Shown: positions 8,746 to 18,072 of the stretch, in pieces | Layout: each line of letters begins with the position of its first letter | Position numbering within the stretch: the first letter of the stretch is position 1 | DNA from: Branchiostoma floridae | Lineage: Eukaryota > Chordata > Leptocardii > Amphioxiformes > Branchiostomatidae | Assembly (NCBI RefSeq): GCF_000003815.2 | Contig: NC_049992.1 | Span: 21,519,001-21,539,431 of the forward strand | Length of the DNA stretch: 20,431 nucleotides | Direction: 5' to 3' | Position numbers and translations under genes: made by a program | Notes under the pieces: model-generated | What the model was told of the DNA's origin: nothing | The model's input: only the letters and a program-made list of their open reading frames with translations | The model's database searches: none

Positions 8746-9395
8746 TGTGCGTCACTTAAATCACTTGCATTTCATCGTAGAATTCATTGACGGAAAGCCA
8801 TTTGGCCGCTGAAAATTATTGTTCACGTTTCTACAAGGCATTAAATGTAATAGACGAACCCCTAACGCGGGGATCTGGTAAGCTACTTTTGCACTATTGT
8901 CCTGTTTAGCCGCCGATTTAGTTGCCCATTTCCTATTACTAATCATCAGTTAGGCCCGCTGTGGCTCGTTCATTAAATCATGTAATATTTGATTGGTTTT
9001 GTGAAAACGTAGGATTTTGCAAGACCTGACATGCTTTACTGCTAGTGATTTGGCCGTAGTTCATGAGATTGTCGCTAGGTTTTGTTTTCTAATGTCTAAT
9101 TTGCACTTTATAGATGAAATGTTACTTTCTAATATCATCTATACTTGAATTCACATTTGATGAGTTGTTACAGACCATTTGAAACAATATCTGATATTCA
9201 TGGAGTGCCATGGACACTTTGGGGCTAATTTAGGAAATTTCAGTTCCTTCGAATCGGTATCTGAATAAGTAGCTATGTTCGGTCTTATCACGAATCGGCG
9301 GCTGAATCGGCGGCTACGAAAGGGCGGATGAATAGGCGGCCAACTTCAGCTTGGTAAACTTTTCCTCCAAACGTCCACCCCTTTTCACCGGCAAT
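8746..9395 (+). promoter_or_regulatory. 5' flank and leader of the FKBP11-like gene
   Basis: This is single-copy, mostly AT-rich sequence between the satellite and the start codon. No TATA box or other core promoter element can be asserted. Close to the gene lies a short cluster of 12-mers related to GAATCGGCGGCT: two tandem copies at 9292-9315, a variant at 9330-9341 and a weaker one at 9251-9262. The in-frame stop TAG at 9333-9335 ends the open frame upstream of the ATG at 9396. The role of the 12-mers is unknown. Confidence 0.4.
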
Positions 9396-10727
9396 ATGAA
9401 GCTACAGGTGGTCTTGGTGTTTTTCTGTGGATTCCCCGTATTGGAAGGCGCTAAGAAGAAGAAGGACCTTGAGATCCAGGTGGATTATAAGCCCGAAGAC
9501 TGCTCCGTGCGTGCGGCACTGGGAGACACCGTGTCTGTACACTACACAGGTTACCTGGACTCCGGGGCCATCTTCGACTCCTCCCGCCAGGAAGGCCGCG
9601 AGCCCATCGCCTTCCAGCTGGGGGCCAGGAAGGTGATCCCGGGCTGGGAACAGGGCATCGTCGGCATGTGTGTGGGAGAGAAGCGGAGACTGGTCATCCC
9701 TCCGCATCTGGCGTATGGGAAGGAGGGCAGGTGTGTACGATCAAACCGTTAACGTTAAATATTATCTTAACTCATACCTTTGCTAAATGATCTTAGCTTA
9801 ACGTTATCGATTATTCTACAAACATCACTAATCAATCAATGAATCACTCACTCACTACTCAATCACTCACTCACTCACACACACACTCACAGACACTCAC
9901 TCACAGACTCACACTCATACACACTCACTCACAGACACTCACTCACACACACACACTCACAGACACTCACACTCACTCACTCACAGACTCACACTCACTC
10001 ACAGACACTCACTCAATCACTCACTGTCTTGATCTCATTCACTCACTCACTCACTCACTCTCACTTATGCACTCACTTGCACTGACTGACACCCTCTCAC
10101 TCATGCACTCAGGTAAACTCACTTCAACAATCATTCACTCACTCACTCACTCACTAACTCACTCACTCACTCACTTACTCACTCACTCACTCACTTGAAC
10201 TCACTCATTCACTCACTCACTGTTTCTTGGTTGTTCTTAAGTACATGACCCATGAACAATTGAACTGCTGTCTTCTCTCCACTGTAATTTTTCACTCTTG
10301 GCTCTGCCCAAGAAACTATATTTCCACGACCTTGTACCATTGCCCATTGCAAAAACTTTATGACCAATGTATTATGTGTGCTTCTAATGAATTATTTTTA
10401 AAAATTCAAATAAGGTCCAACTTTGCATGATTTATATAATAGTTTATCATCTCCTCCACCCTTTTATGTTAAAGTTAAAATGAAAGCGAACTCTGTCCAT
10501 TTCTGTTCCAGATCACCGGTCATCCCTCCCCAGGCCACTCTGACCTTTGAACGGAGCTGGTGACCATTGACACGGTGTCCTCTGCAGACACAGTCCTCTC
10601 CTTTCTGAGTTTTGCTGCGGTTCCTCTGGCTGTATTAGGATTTGTCTACTACTTGTACAACAAGGCATCAACTGCTCCCACCAAGAAAGACCTTAAAGAA
10701 GAAAGGAAGAACAAAAAGAGAAAATAA
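9396..10727 (+). CDS. FKBP11: FKBP11-like ER peptidyl-prolyl isomerase, two exons, one-base frameshift in exon 2
   Basis: Coding exons are 9396-9730 and 10512-10727, joined by a GT-AG intron (CAG|GTGTGT, TTCCAG|ATC). The start is the first ATG after an in-frame stop and opens a hydrophobic signal peptide (MKLQVVLVFFCGF, residues 1-18 or so). The FKBP domain follows, with the expected pocket residues Y50, F60-D61, V80-I81, W84 and Y107 (motifs VHYTGYLDSG, IPGWEQGIVGMCVGEKRR, HLAYGKEG). Exon 2 continues the strand PPQATLTFE. It then needs one extra base at about 10549-10553 to read ELVTIDTV, a transmembrane helix (SFAAVPLAVLGFVYYLY) and a Lys/Arg tail (ERKNKKRK) ending at TAA 10725-10727. As printed it stops at TGA 10561-10563. 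The C-terminal anchor separates it from FKBP2. Predicted length with the frame kept is 183 residues, against about 200 in vertebrates. The missing base may be a sequence error or a real lesion. Confidence 0.88.
9837..10222 (+). repeat. ACTC/ACAC simple-sequence repeat in the FKBP11-like intron
   Basis: About 385 bases of degenerate (ACTC)n mixed with ACAC and CAGACACTC motifs occupy half of the 781-bp intron (9731-10511). The 119-codon open frame through it (mostly His, Ser, Thr, Leu) is a repeat artefact. The tract leaves the donor at 9731 and the acceptor at 10510-10511 intact. Confidence 0.95.
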
Positions 10728-11243
10728 AATAGAGTTTTAACCTTAAGCATCAGTGCCTTACATCAGTTTTATATCTTTTAATACAGGTGATCGGGAATAT
10801 GATAATAATTTTTTATTTGCAAAATCATGCCTGAAGGCTTATTGCATGTACATTCTCCAAGACTAAAGAGTAGAAAATAGTGTGACACATAACACTATAT
10901 TATACAATATTATACTATCGTCGGGGTTGACTTCTTGTTTGAAGGCAGTGGTATAATGTTCCTCAGAGACAGGTGATTGGGGTGGCCTTGTTATATTTTC
11001 AAACATCAAGTAATGTTGAAGCATTATGCTGCATTAGGCATTTAGGACTAGCAGATCATTGTCATTGATAATAGTACTATTTAATACCATTGATAGAGCT
11101 ATGTGCCTGATCCTAAGACATCTTTGACTTTAAAACCATTGGCAGCTATGATGATGGAACACATGTATGTATGAACCGTGTTGCCTTCTCATCTGAAATA
11201 TATTGCAGCTAGAATGATACAATTGTATGTGGTCTATTGTTAT
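10728..11243 (+). other. 3' flank of the FKBP11-like gene
   Basis: This is AT-rich single-copy sequence. An AATAAA hexamer overlaps the stop codon (10723-10728), too early to be a likely poly(A) signal. No other canonical hexamer with a clear downstream element is evident before the miniature transposon at 11244, so the transcript end is not placed. Confidence 0.4.
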
Positions 11244-11395
11244 TACTGTAAATGCATTTAAGTTTGCGGGGATTTAATTTCGCGGTAGCGGGGAAATGGA
11301 CTTTTTGCGGTGGTTTTAATTTCGCGGTAGCACCATGCACTGTAGTCTCTTACTGTTCTGGAAAAATATTCGCGAACATTTCTGCATTTACAGTA
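11244..11395. mobile_element. 152-bp miniature inverted-repeat element (TA-flanked)
   Basis: The left end TACTGTAAATGCA and right end TGCATTTACAGTA are perfect 13-base inverted repeats, with partial matching further in (GTTTGCG against CGCGAAC). If TA is the duplicated target, the element proper is CTGTAAATGCA...TGCATTTACAG. Inside, TTTAATTTCGCGGTAGC occurs twice in direct orientation (about 11273 and 11318). Elements of this look are widespread in marine invertebrates, to my recollection. The small size and TA target suggest a Tc1/mariner-type non-autonomous element. It has no coding capacity. Confidence 0.78.
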
Positions 11396-11624
11396 GTATT
11401 TTGGTATGACATCCATATTCTAATCAGTGACAAAATGAATTGAGATTACTGGTATTTTTATTATGTCATGCTGAAGTTGTGGTGGAGGGAATTGACAGTA
11501 AACAGTAAGAAGATGACGTTTCCAGAATCATGTTTCGTAAAATATGCAATGAGGCGGTTGCCCATATAATTTGTTTTAAACCTCTGTGACTGAGACTATG
11601 TGTATGTGCATGGCGCATTAAAAA

Positions 11625-12240
11625 AATAGAGTTCTACGACCCCATACCTTCGCAAAATCTTACCTTTACAACTGGTGTATCAATTGTGTTTGTCATAAGG
11701 TCCTCATTTTCATGAATTATATAAGTTGAGCATCTCCTCCAACCAAATAAGAGACGTACACAATCTATGTACGGAAAGAAGGCTTTAATCGCATTTTCTA
11801 ATGATTAATGTAAATAACATCCTCATTTCCATAATCAATGTTCAAAGATGTTCATATCAAAAGTAAGAAATTCTAGTCATTTACCACAGTGGGATTTTAT
11901 AGCATTTTCTAATTACATGCAATTATGCAAATTAGGTCATTATTTGAAAAATTTTTTATCTATTAACATTCTTTTCTTTCTCAGTTACATATATCATATG
12001 TTGCAATAGTCCAATAATGGAACAGAGCGGGTTTAGACAATTTCCTCATTAATTATGCAAATTAAATTCCAACTTGCATAATTGATACTCAACAATTATG
12101 AAGCAGCAAACAGGCCCTTCAGTTCCAAAATAAGCCGCTAGGGGGCCCAAAGCTACACCACTTACTCCCGGCGGCAAGAGCTATATACCACTAAAATCAT
12201 GACCATAGCATGTTCAGAATTTATATTATTTCTTTATTTC
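11625..12240. repeat. Dispersed AT-rich repeat, copy 1
   Basis: This shares blocks with 16935-17965: GAGTTC..CGACC.CATACCT at the left, TTTCCTCATTAATTATGCAA with an inverted downstream copy, then CCGCTAGGGGGCCCAAA and the following AAGAGCTAT...CC...GACCATAGC. The POU-type octamer ATGCAAAT occurs at 11925 and 12055. The second is part of an inverted repeat (12051-12062 with 12072-12083, one mismatch). There is no open frame of note. The family is unclassified; by position and tail it may belong to a non-LTR retrotransposon or its non-autonomous relatives. Confidence 0.65.
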
Positions 12241-12464
12241 AGGCTCTCACTGGCCCATATTATACAGGGACAAACATGAAAAACATAGAATATGTACAAT
12301 ATTTTAAAACAAACTGACGATATTATGGTTATGTACAGAGGCGCCGCCAGAGATTGGTGAAAAATGAATTGTGGCAAAATGAGTCGGACCTAAGCACAGA
12401 CCGTATAATGGTATTGCTTGAGGCAAAACTACCGAAGTCACGGGTTCCTCTCTCAGCACTCGGT
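12241..12464. other. Short unassigned stretch
   Basis: AT-rich, then mixed composition; no repeat, gene or RNA signal seen. Confidence 0.4.
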
Positions 12465-12722
12465 GTCCAGTGCGGAAGGGGCCTTCCGCACTAGAAGTCT
12501 AGTGCCGAAGTTACGTCCGCACTAGGTGTCCAGTGGTGAGTCGACTTCAGCACTGAAAACCCCCGATTCACCACTAGAAACCGAGTGCTGAGACTACCTT
12601 CCGCACTAGAAAACGAGTGACGACAAATATTCCGCACTAGAAAACGAGTGACGACAAATATTCCGAACAGGAAAACCAGTGACGACAAATATTCCGCACT
12701 TGAAACTGAGTGCTGACAGCCA
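12465..12722. repeat. Cluster of GCACT palindromes and 31-bp tandem repeats
   Basis: The left part has a perfect inverted repeat AGTGCGGAAGG-GG-CCTTCCGCACT at 12469-12492. The right part has four tandem copies of a 31-base unit starting near 12599, 12630, 12661 and 12692. The core TTCCGCACTAGAA is followed by AACGAGTGACGACAAATA. Between them are looser copies (TTCAGCACTGAA, TTCACCACTAGAA). The core is itself a spaced palindrome (TTC...GAA). The minus-strand open frame over it (12491-12688) is a repeat by-product. Function unknown; it could be a subterminal motif array of a transposon. Confidence 0.8.
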
Positions 12723-13467
12723 GCCTCCGTTACGTTATTTACAGTTCCGGGCAGTTAAAGGTGGTACACATATACAAATGTAATACATAAAAGAAGTGTA
12801 GCAAAACGTTCACCTTGAGCCTGAGAAAGCTGCGTATGGGAGGAAATATCCGTGTCGGGTTTTCAAAGAACAGTACATATAAATTATCTTTCTTATTTAG
12901 ACATTTTTTTTTTTCGCCAGTGACCAAAGTAGAACTGTCTAAACTGTTTGTAGCCGCCACGCATCAACAAATGATGCATCCGAACGATTGATTGAAAGTA
13001 GTCTGCAACTCAAACACGACAAAGGGAGCTGTAATTTATTCATTTATTGGCATTTTATCTTCGTGAAATTTAGAAAAAGGGAACGAAGCTGACACATTGT
13101 TGACATGAGGTCATCATATACATAACACTATAACGTTATACATGTAGGATGTAGCGTATGATACACACATGCTGTTTGAGTTCCGACAGAGACAAGACTA
13201 GGGCAAAATTGATTTAAAATACTGAGTAAGTGACCGTCCGAAGATGAGTAGGCGCTGCTGCATGTCAACTATGTTTTTGAGTAACGGAACACAAACATTT
13301 CACTACTCGACACTAGCGCTGCAGGATCTAGGTAAACTCATTATCATACAGAAACAATTTTTGTAAGCAATGCGACAGTTCGACACAACACTCGAACGAA
13401 AAGAATTCCATAACTGCGCACCAAATAGTTGGGAGCAATGAGATGTGAACAGTGTTTTCTTAAAAAA
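12723..13467. other. Unassigned intergenic stretch
   Basis: I see nothing interpretable on either strand. Open frames are short (73 codons at most) and unrecognised. Confidence 0.45.
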
Positions 13468-13547
13468 CGTTTTTGTTCACCTAATAGGTGAACAAAAACG
13501 AAATTTACGAATTCACCTAATAGGTGAACAAAAACGAAATTTACGAA
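13468..13547. repeat. Perfect 33-bp palindrome with 36-bp tandem duplication
   Basis: CGTTTTTGTTCACCTA-A-TAGGTGAACAAAAACG (13468-13500) has perfect 16-base arms around a single base. A 36-base segment from 13476, TTCACCTAATAGGTGAACAA and its continuation, is repeated in tandem from 13512 to 13547 with no visible change. The inner palindrome TTCACCTA-A-TAGGTGAA therefore occurs twice. The open frame starting at 13445 encodes a 12-residue duplication here (HLIGEQKRNLRI), a by-product of the repeat. Confidence 0.9.
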
Positions 13548-13988
13548 TTATAGTATTTGCACGACAAAACAGACCCCTTAGCTGGGAGAGAATACAGTCA
13601 TCATCACTCAGTCTGTCATTACAACAATTCCAAGATATACAAATGATGTCACAAATCTCAAACACTCTCCCTAGCTACAGTTTGATCGACGGGAGAGGAT
13701 GTAGAAGTGGCAGTCTAGTACTCGGAAAGTACATGCAGCATGTCTTGTTTACATTGAATAACAAATCATTTTCTAAACCAAAGTCCTCACAAGTACTTTC
13801 AAGTTTTTGCAGAGACTTAAGGCTAGGACATATCAAACACATGTCGTCAGCGTAAACTGGTTAACAAGAAAGCTACAAACACACTCACAAACGCTACCGA
13901 AAACGTGAACAAACTAATGCAGTATTTACGGAGATGTTTCTGAAATTTTAGTGCCAAGCTTATGTGTTGTGCACAAAAGTTTATGTCG
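13548..13988. other. Unassigned intergenic stretch
   Basis: A plus-strand frame stays open to 13855 but matches nothing I recognise and has no splice context. Nothing else is seen. Confidence 0.4.
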
Positions 13989-14017
13989 TGTGTGACACCC
14001 TGCCGTGGTGTCACACA
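13989..14017. repeat. Perfect hairpin TGTGTGACACC / GGTGTCACACA
   Basis: Two 11-base arms separated by a 7-base loop (CTGCCGT). It lies 18 bases outside the left end of the 889-bp inverted-repeat element and is not part of its terminal repeat. No T-run follows that would suggest a terminator. Confidence 0.8.
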
Positions 14018-14034
14018 CCCTCTTGAGCTACTAG

Positions 14035-14923
14035 TAACATGCATTGGCATAATACCGGTCATAAGCCTTATACCGGTCGATTAAAAATAGTGGTACTTAA
14101 AGAGATCTACACATGCAACAATAGTTATTTCTGAGGTATGCACACTTCAGACATCTAGGTGTCCAATACATCATTTACAAAGCATCGATAACAATGCATT
14201 CGAAGACAATAAGGCCAAAAGTTTTCAGGTCATTTTCGGGGCAGGTGAGCTCGTCGTGGGACAAACACACTGTCACGTTCATCGCCAGATTTGTAGATAA
14301 TAATCACATGTGCTCACGGCACAAGACGAGCATGATTCAACAGCAATCTTGAATTTCTTTTGGTGACCTACAACTCGTGTAAAAGTGTGAGGAACCGTTG
14401 CATTATCGCCCGGATCTACGGCTGAATGGGTCAAATTGAACGTACGCCGCCATTTTCCCGCCATTTTTAATGCTACGGCCAGCAGTAAAGTTTTACGTCA
14501 CAGCGGTTGTGACGGACCAAAATTAAATGAAAATTCTTGTCAGTATACGCCCATTTTCTCATGACTTTTTGTATGCTCATGCAGATTTTTGTTTTGTGCA
14601 ACTACTAACAGGAAAGAAAGGAACAACAGAGGATGTATAAAGGTACATAGCGGCAGTTAATTGTGCCGTGTTTCGTTCGGCCGGTATAGTGCACCCCCTT
14701 CCAACCACGCGCCCGTTCTCCGTGCAATTCCGCGGTGTGTTCCAATTACGATATTATGTTTTTAGCAGGACCAGAGAGACAAAATAATTTACACAGAAGA
14801 AGTGGCAAAGGTAAGCTGTAACAGCAACATGTAACTGGAGAAAATGATGCGTTGATCATTTGCCAAATTAGCATTGCTTGAGAAATTGCAGTAAACCGAC
14901 CGGTATTATGCCAATGGATGTTA
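14035..14923. mobile_element. 889-bp inverted-repeat element, non-autonomous
   Basis: The left end is TAACATG followed by CATTGGCATAATACCGGTC (14035-14060). The right end at 14898-14923 is its reverse complement with one mismatch in 26. A second ATACCGGTCG copy lies just inside the left end. If TA is the target duplication (TA|ACAT...ATGT|TA), it fits a TA-targeting transposon, but this is not proven. Inside there is no transposase-like frame. The 61-codon minus-strand frame at 14279-14464 is unrecognised, and a small GTCACA/TGTGAC inverted repeat lies near 14499-14515. Confidence 0.75.
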
Positions 14924-15040
14924 TATCCTTTTGGTAATGTTTGACAAAAACGCCCTTACAATTTCAGAGCTAATCGCTAGGTGGGGGGGGGGGGGGGTCC
15001 AAACTCATGTCACTTGTTTCCAAGCACAAAGGCTATCTAG
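14924..15040. repeat. Fragment of the dispersed repeat with a long G run
   Basis: TTGACAAAAACGCCC...CGCTAGG...GTCCAAACTCATGTCACTT matches 17660-17735 (TTGACAAAAATGCCCC...CGCTAGGGGGCCCAAACTTATGTCACTT). At the GGGGG position this copy carries an uninterrupted run of about 15 Gs near 14982-14997. It abuts the right end of the 889-bp element. Confidence 0.65.
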
Positions 15041-15570
15041 TAAAAATCGTGATTATGGCATGAAAAAAATAGGGTCTGTAGGTAGAGATTTTTCTTGTAA
15101 TTCTTTAGGCCAGTCAAAACTCTAGTGATACATATTGACAATACAGTTGAACAAAGTAATCTGAAATGCACGTCCCTTTCAATGTCAATGTCAATTTTGT
15201 GCATAATAGAAACATTCAACTTTCATTAGAAAGGATAAGCAGTGTTTTTACTTCAATAGGAAGCAGGCTGAAAAAATCTTCTAACTGGAAGCTATGTGAA
15301 CTCCACTGCCCAAACCCACCAAAAAGTCTAAGGCCGGCAGTTAGGTTAGGTAGGGAAACAGGAAACACAACATTTCTTTCCAGGGCCTTAGGTACTTCTA
15401 GGAATGCCCAAACCGACACGAGTGTGCGAAGAAAGAAAAGTTTGGCAAAAAAGTTGCCTTCGTTATATGAGATCTGAGTGGTCAGAAGGTTGAACAAATG
15501 ACATAGCACACAGAACAAGGTATACCGAACGGCAGGTTCTTCATTTTTCGCTCTTCATTGACACTATTGA
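15041..15570. other. Unassigned stretch before the retrotransposon remnant
   Basis: Overlapping open frames on both strands (about 100 codons) have no recognisable motif. It may include degenerate retrotransposon sequence, but I cannot align it to endonuclease or early reverse transcriptase motifs. Confidence 0.4.
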
Positions 15571-16800
15571 CGACTCTCCACGTGGGCTATGTCGGACAGC
15601 ATCAATAACATTGACCCTAACCAGTTCGGCGGCTTACCAGGAAGATCGACGACACACTGTTTAGTGAGGATCCTACATCAACTCAGTAAGGCCTCCGACC
15701 GACCAGGGTCAATAAGCACTGTAGTCCTAACTGATTTCTCGAAGGCGTTTGATCGCGTAGACCATACCACCGCGATAACGAGACTACACGAGCTTGGCTG
15801 CAGACCGTCATTGTTACCTTGGATCTGTGACTTCCTATCTGGTAGGAAACAACGCGTATCCTACCAAAACGCTTACTCAGAGTGGGAAGTACTCACATGC
15901 GGTTTACCTCAAGGCACAGTCTTGGCGCCCATCATCTTTATCGCCCTAATCAACAGCTCCACAAAGGACTCGAGGGCAGATAACTGTAAATTCGTAGACG
16001 ACCTCACCCTCGTGGAGAGCAGACTCATCCGCCAACCCTCCCTCCTACAAGACGACCTAAACTCACTAGACCGGTGGACCACAGAAAGTTCAATGAAATT
16101 ACACCCTGCGAAATGCAAGGCGATGCACGTCTTTTTCACTAGAACACCACCCCCACTCCCACCTCTCCACATCAGCGGCCACGACCTCCAGATTGTGCGC
16201 GTTGCCAAGTTACTGGGAGTATGGGTACAGGCTGACCTGAAATGGGCCACACATGTCACTCACATCACCAAACAGAGCTCAAAGCGCCTTTTCCTCTTAA
16301 GACAACTAAAGAAGTTCCCCCTCCCCCAGGAAGACCTTCTAGCAGTGTACACATGCTATGTTCGGCCGCTCCTCGAATACGCTGCACCCGTCTGGAGTCC
16401 AGGTCTCACCAGTACCCAAGCGTCACAACTTGAGAACATACAACGTCGTGCGTGCCGCACAATTCTAAGCAAGCACTACTCCTCCTACTTAGAGGCCTGC
16501 CAACAACCTCCCGACACTTGAGGCGAGACGGACCCTGTTATGTAGAAAGTTCGGACTCAGACTGTTAAGCTCTTCCCTCTACCGTGACTGGCTTCCACCG
16601 TCCCGTGGCGAGATCAGCGGCCGTCTCACCAGAACTTGTAATAATCTGAACTCTGTTCTCACTAGAACTGCCCGTTACCATAACAGCAGCATTCCTTTCC
16701 TTGTCAGACTGCTAAATTCATCCTGGTACTGATGCAAAAGCACATCTGAATTCCGAACTGCCCTGTTTGCTGCTCTTTACCCACTGCGTATGTATACCTT
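15571..16800 (+). pseudogene. 5'-truncated non-LTR retrotransposon reverse transcriptase (CR1/Jockey group)
   Basis: An open frame from 15589 to 16521 (310 codons) carries reverse transcriptase blocks: QFGGLPGRSTTHCL (residues 12-25), DFSKAFDRVDH (49-59, first catalytic Asp), GLPQGTVLAP (105-114), and FVDD at 135-138 in place of the usual Y/F-A-D-D. The thumb-like part follows with KLLGVWVQADLKWATHV and YVRPLLEYAAPVWSPG. In-frame stop TGA 15568-15570 precedes it, and no endonuclease domain or early RT blocks are present. After EAC, near 16497-16505, the similarity moves to another frame (LPTLEARRTLLCRKFGL...), consistent with one extra base, and that frame meets TGA at 16730-16732. It is a dead copy. 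In life the enzyme copies the element's RNA into DNA at nicked genomic sites. The exact clade is uncertain. Confidence 0.88.
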
Positions 16801-16934
16801 AGTGCAATATGATGGAAAATCACGATTAATTGAATGTGCAATATTAGTTTTTAATCGCGTAATTCATTTATAGATATTTTAAACCTTGCTTCTTATCTTA
16901 TTAATGTGCTAGGAATTGTATCGTTTATATTTTA
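16801..16934. other. AT-rich stretch after the retrotransposon frame
   Basis: This may be the element's 3' untranslated region. No poly(A) or microsatellite tail marks its end. Confidence 0.35.
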
Positions 16935-17965
16935 TAACTAGAGTTCGGCGACCTCATACCTCCATGAAAATTTAGAGCTTTCATAAATTTCATGCAATTG
17001 ACTAACACATTAACATAATTTATGCATGGTGTTGTTCATCATTGACTAACGTACACATGTCCCAATTATAAAATTCCCATTACTGATCATAAAGCGGTTT
17101 TGCAATTTTTACATAAATTATGCAAATAAGTTCCTCATTACCATATTTGGTATCTGCTTATATTCTACCTATCATAATTAACATGTGTTACATTTATTGA
17201 AGTCCAGTTATTGAAAACAATGGAATTATACAATTTCCTCATTAATTATGCAAATTAAGCTCTCATTTGCATAACATGTATATCATTATGAACATCTTTG
17301 CCTAAGGTACCCGCATGCCTAATATGATGCCAATCCGTCAATCCTTTCTGCAGTTATCCTCATTGGAATCTCTTGACAAAAACGCCCCTGTAGTTCCTAA
17401 ATGAAATGTTAGGGGGCTGAAACTTGTCCCACTTTGTCATGACACTGAAAGCTATCTACCACCTAAATGTCAAGACCATATCACGTCAGGGACAAGAGAT
17501 ACATAGAAAAAACTGCTATGATAGAATATTCTCATTAATTATGCAAATGTAATATAATTTTGCATAATTAGTATTTCATTCTGTACAACATGTTCTGAGG
17601 TACCTACATACCAAAAATCATGAAAATCCGCTGTTCCCTTCTTGAGTTATCGTCTTCAGAAGTTTTTGACAAAAATGCCCCTGCTATCCCAAAACTAGAC
17701 GCTAGGGGGCCCAAACTTATGTCACTTATTCCTGAGCGCAAGAGCTATCTAACATTCAAAATTGGGACCATAGCTTGTTCAGAACACGAGGTAGCAAAAC
17801 CGGAAGTTGCGCTGCAGTACCAAGGGAAGCCGCTAGGGGGCCCAAAATCTAATCATTTCCAGCTTTCATCACACCCTACCAACACACCAAGTGTGAAACC
17901 AATCCATCCAGCCATTCTTGAGTTATCTTGTTGACAGACAGACACACACACACACAAACGCAGGG
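16935..17965. repeat. Dispersed AT-rich repeat, copies 2-4, with simple-repeat tail
   Basis: This starts with GAGTTCGGCGACCTCATACCT, as copy 1 does at 11625. The module CCTCATTAATTATGCAAAT and its downstream inverted copy appear at 17240-17274 and again at 17531-17570. A lone octamer is at 17120. GCTAGGGGGCCCAAA appears twice (about 17701 and 17830), with a relaxed version near 17411. The block ends with CCATTCTTGAGTTATC, TTGACAGACAGACACACACA and a short CA tract (about 17930-17958), a typical 3' tail for a retroposed element. The 104-codon frame at 17620-17934 is a repeat by-product. Confidence 0.7.
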
Positions 17966-18072
17966 TAAACTAGAAAGGCCGACATTTGCTTGAGAGCAAA
18001 TACAGCATATTTCAGCCATCTCCCTCATGCAACAATAGGCCTTGAGGTCGTTGACCCCTTTGGCCATTGGAA
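17966..18072. other. Junction segment with small hairpin
   Basis: TTTGCT-TGAG-AGCAAA lies near 17986-18001, followed at 18007 by ATATTTCAGCCAT, which recurs inverted at 18914-18926. It may be the left end of the following repeat block. Confidence 0.45.

Noticed and set aside
9402-9707. Minus-strand 101-codon frame opposite FKBP11-like exon 1
   Set aside because: Shadow of the well-supported plus-strand FKBP domain.
9837-10198. 119-codon His/Ser/Thr/Leu-rich open frame
   Set aside because: Pure ACTC/ACAC simple-repeat translation inside the intron of the FKBP11-like gene.
13445-13855. 136-codon plus-strand frame
   Set aside because: It begins in the duplicated palindrome, has no recognisable motif or splice context, and could easily be chance.
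15909-16259. 116-codon minus-strand frame within the reverse transcriptase region
   Set aside because: Shadow frame opposite clear reverse transcriptase motifs.
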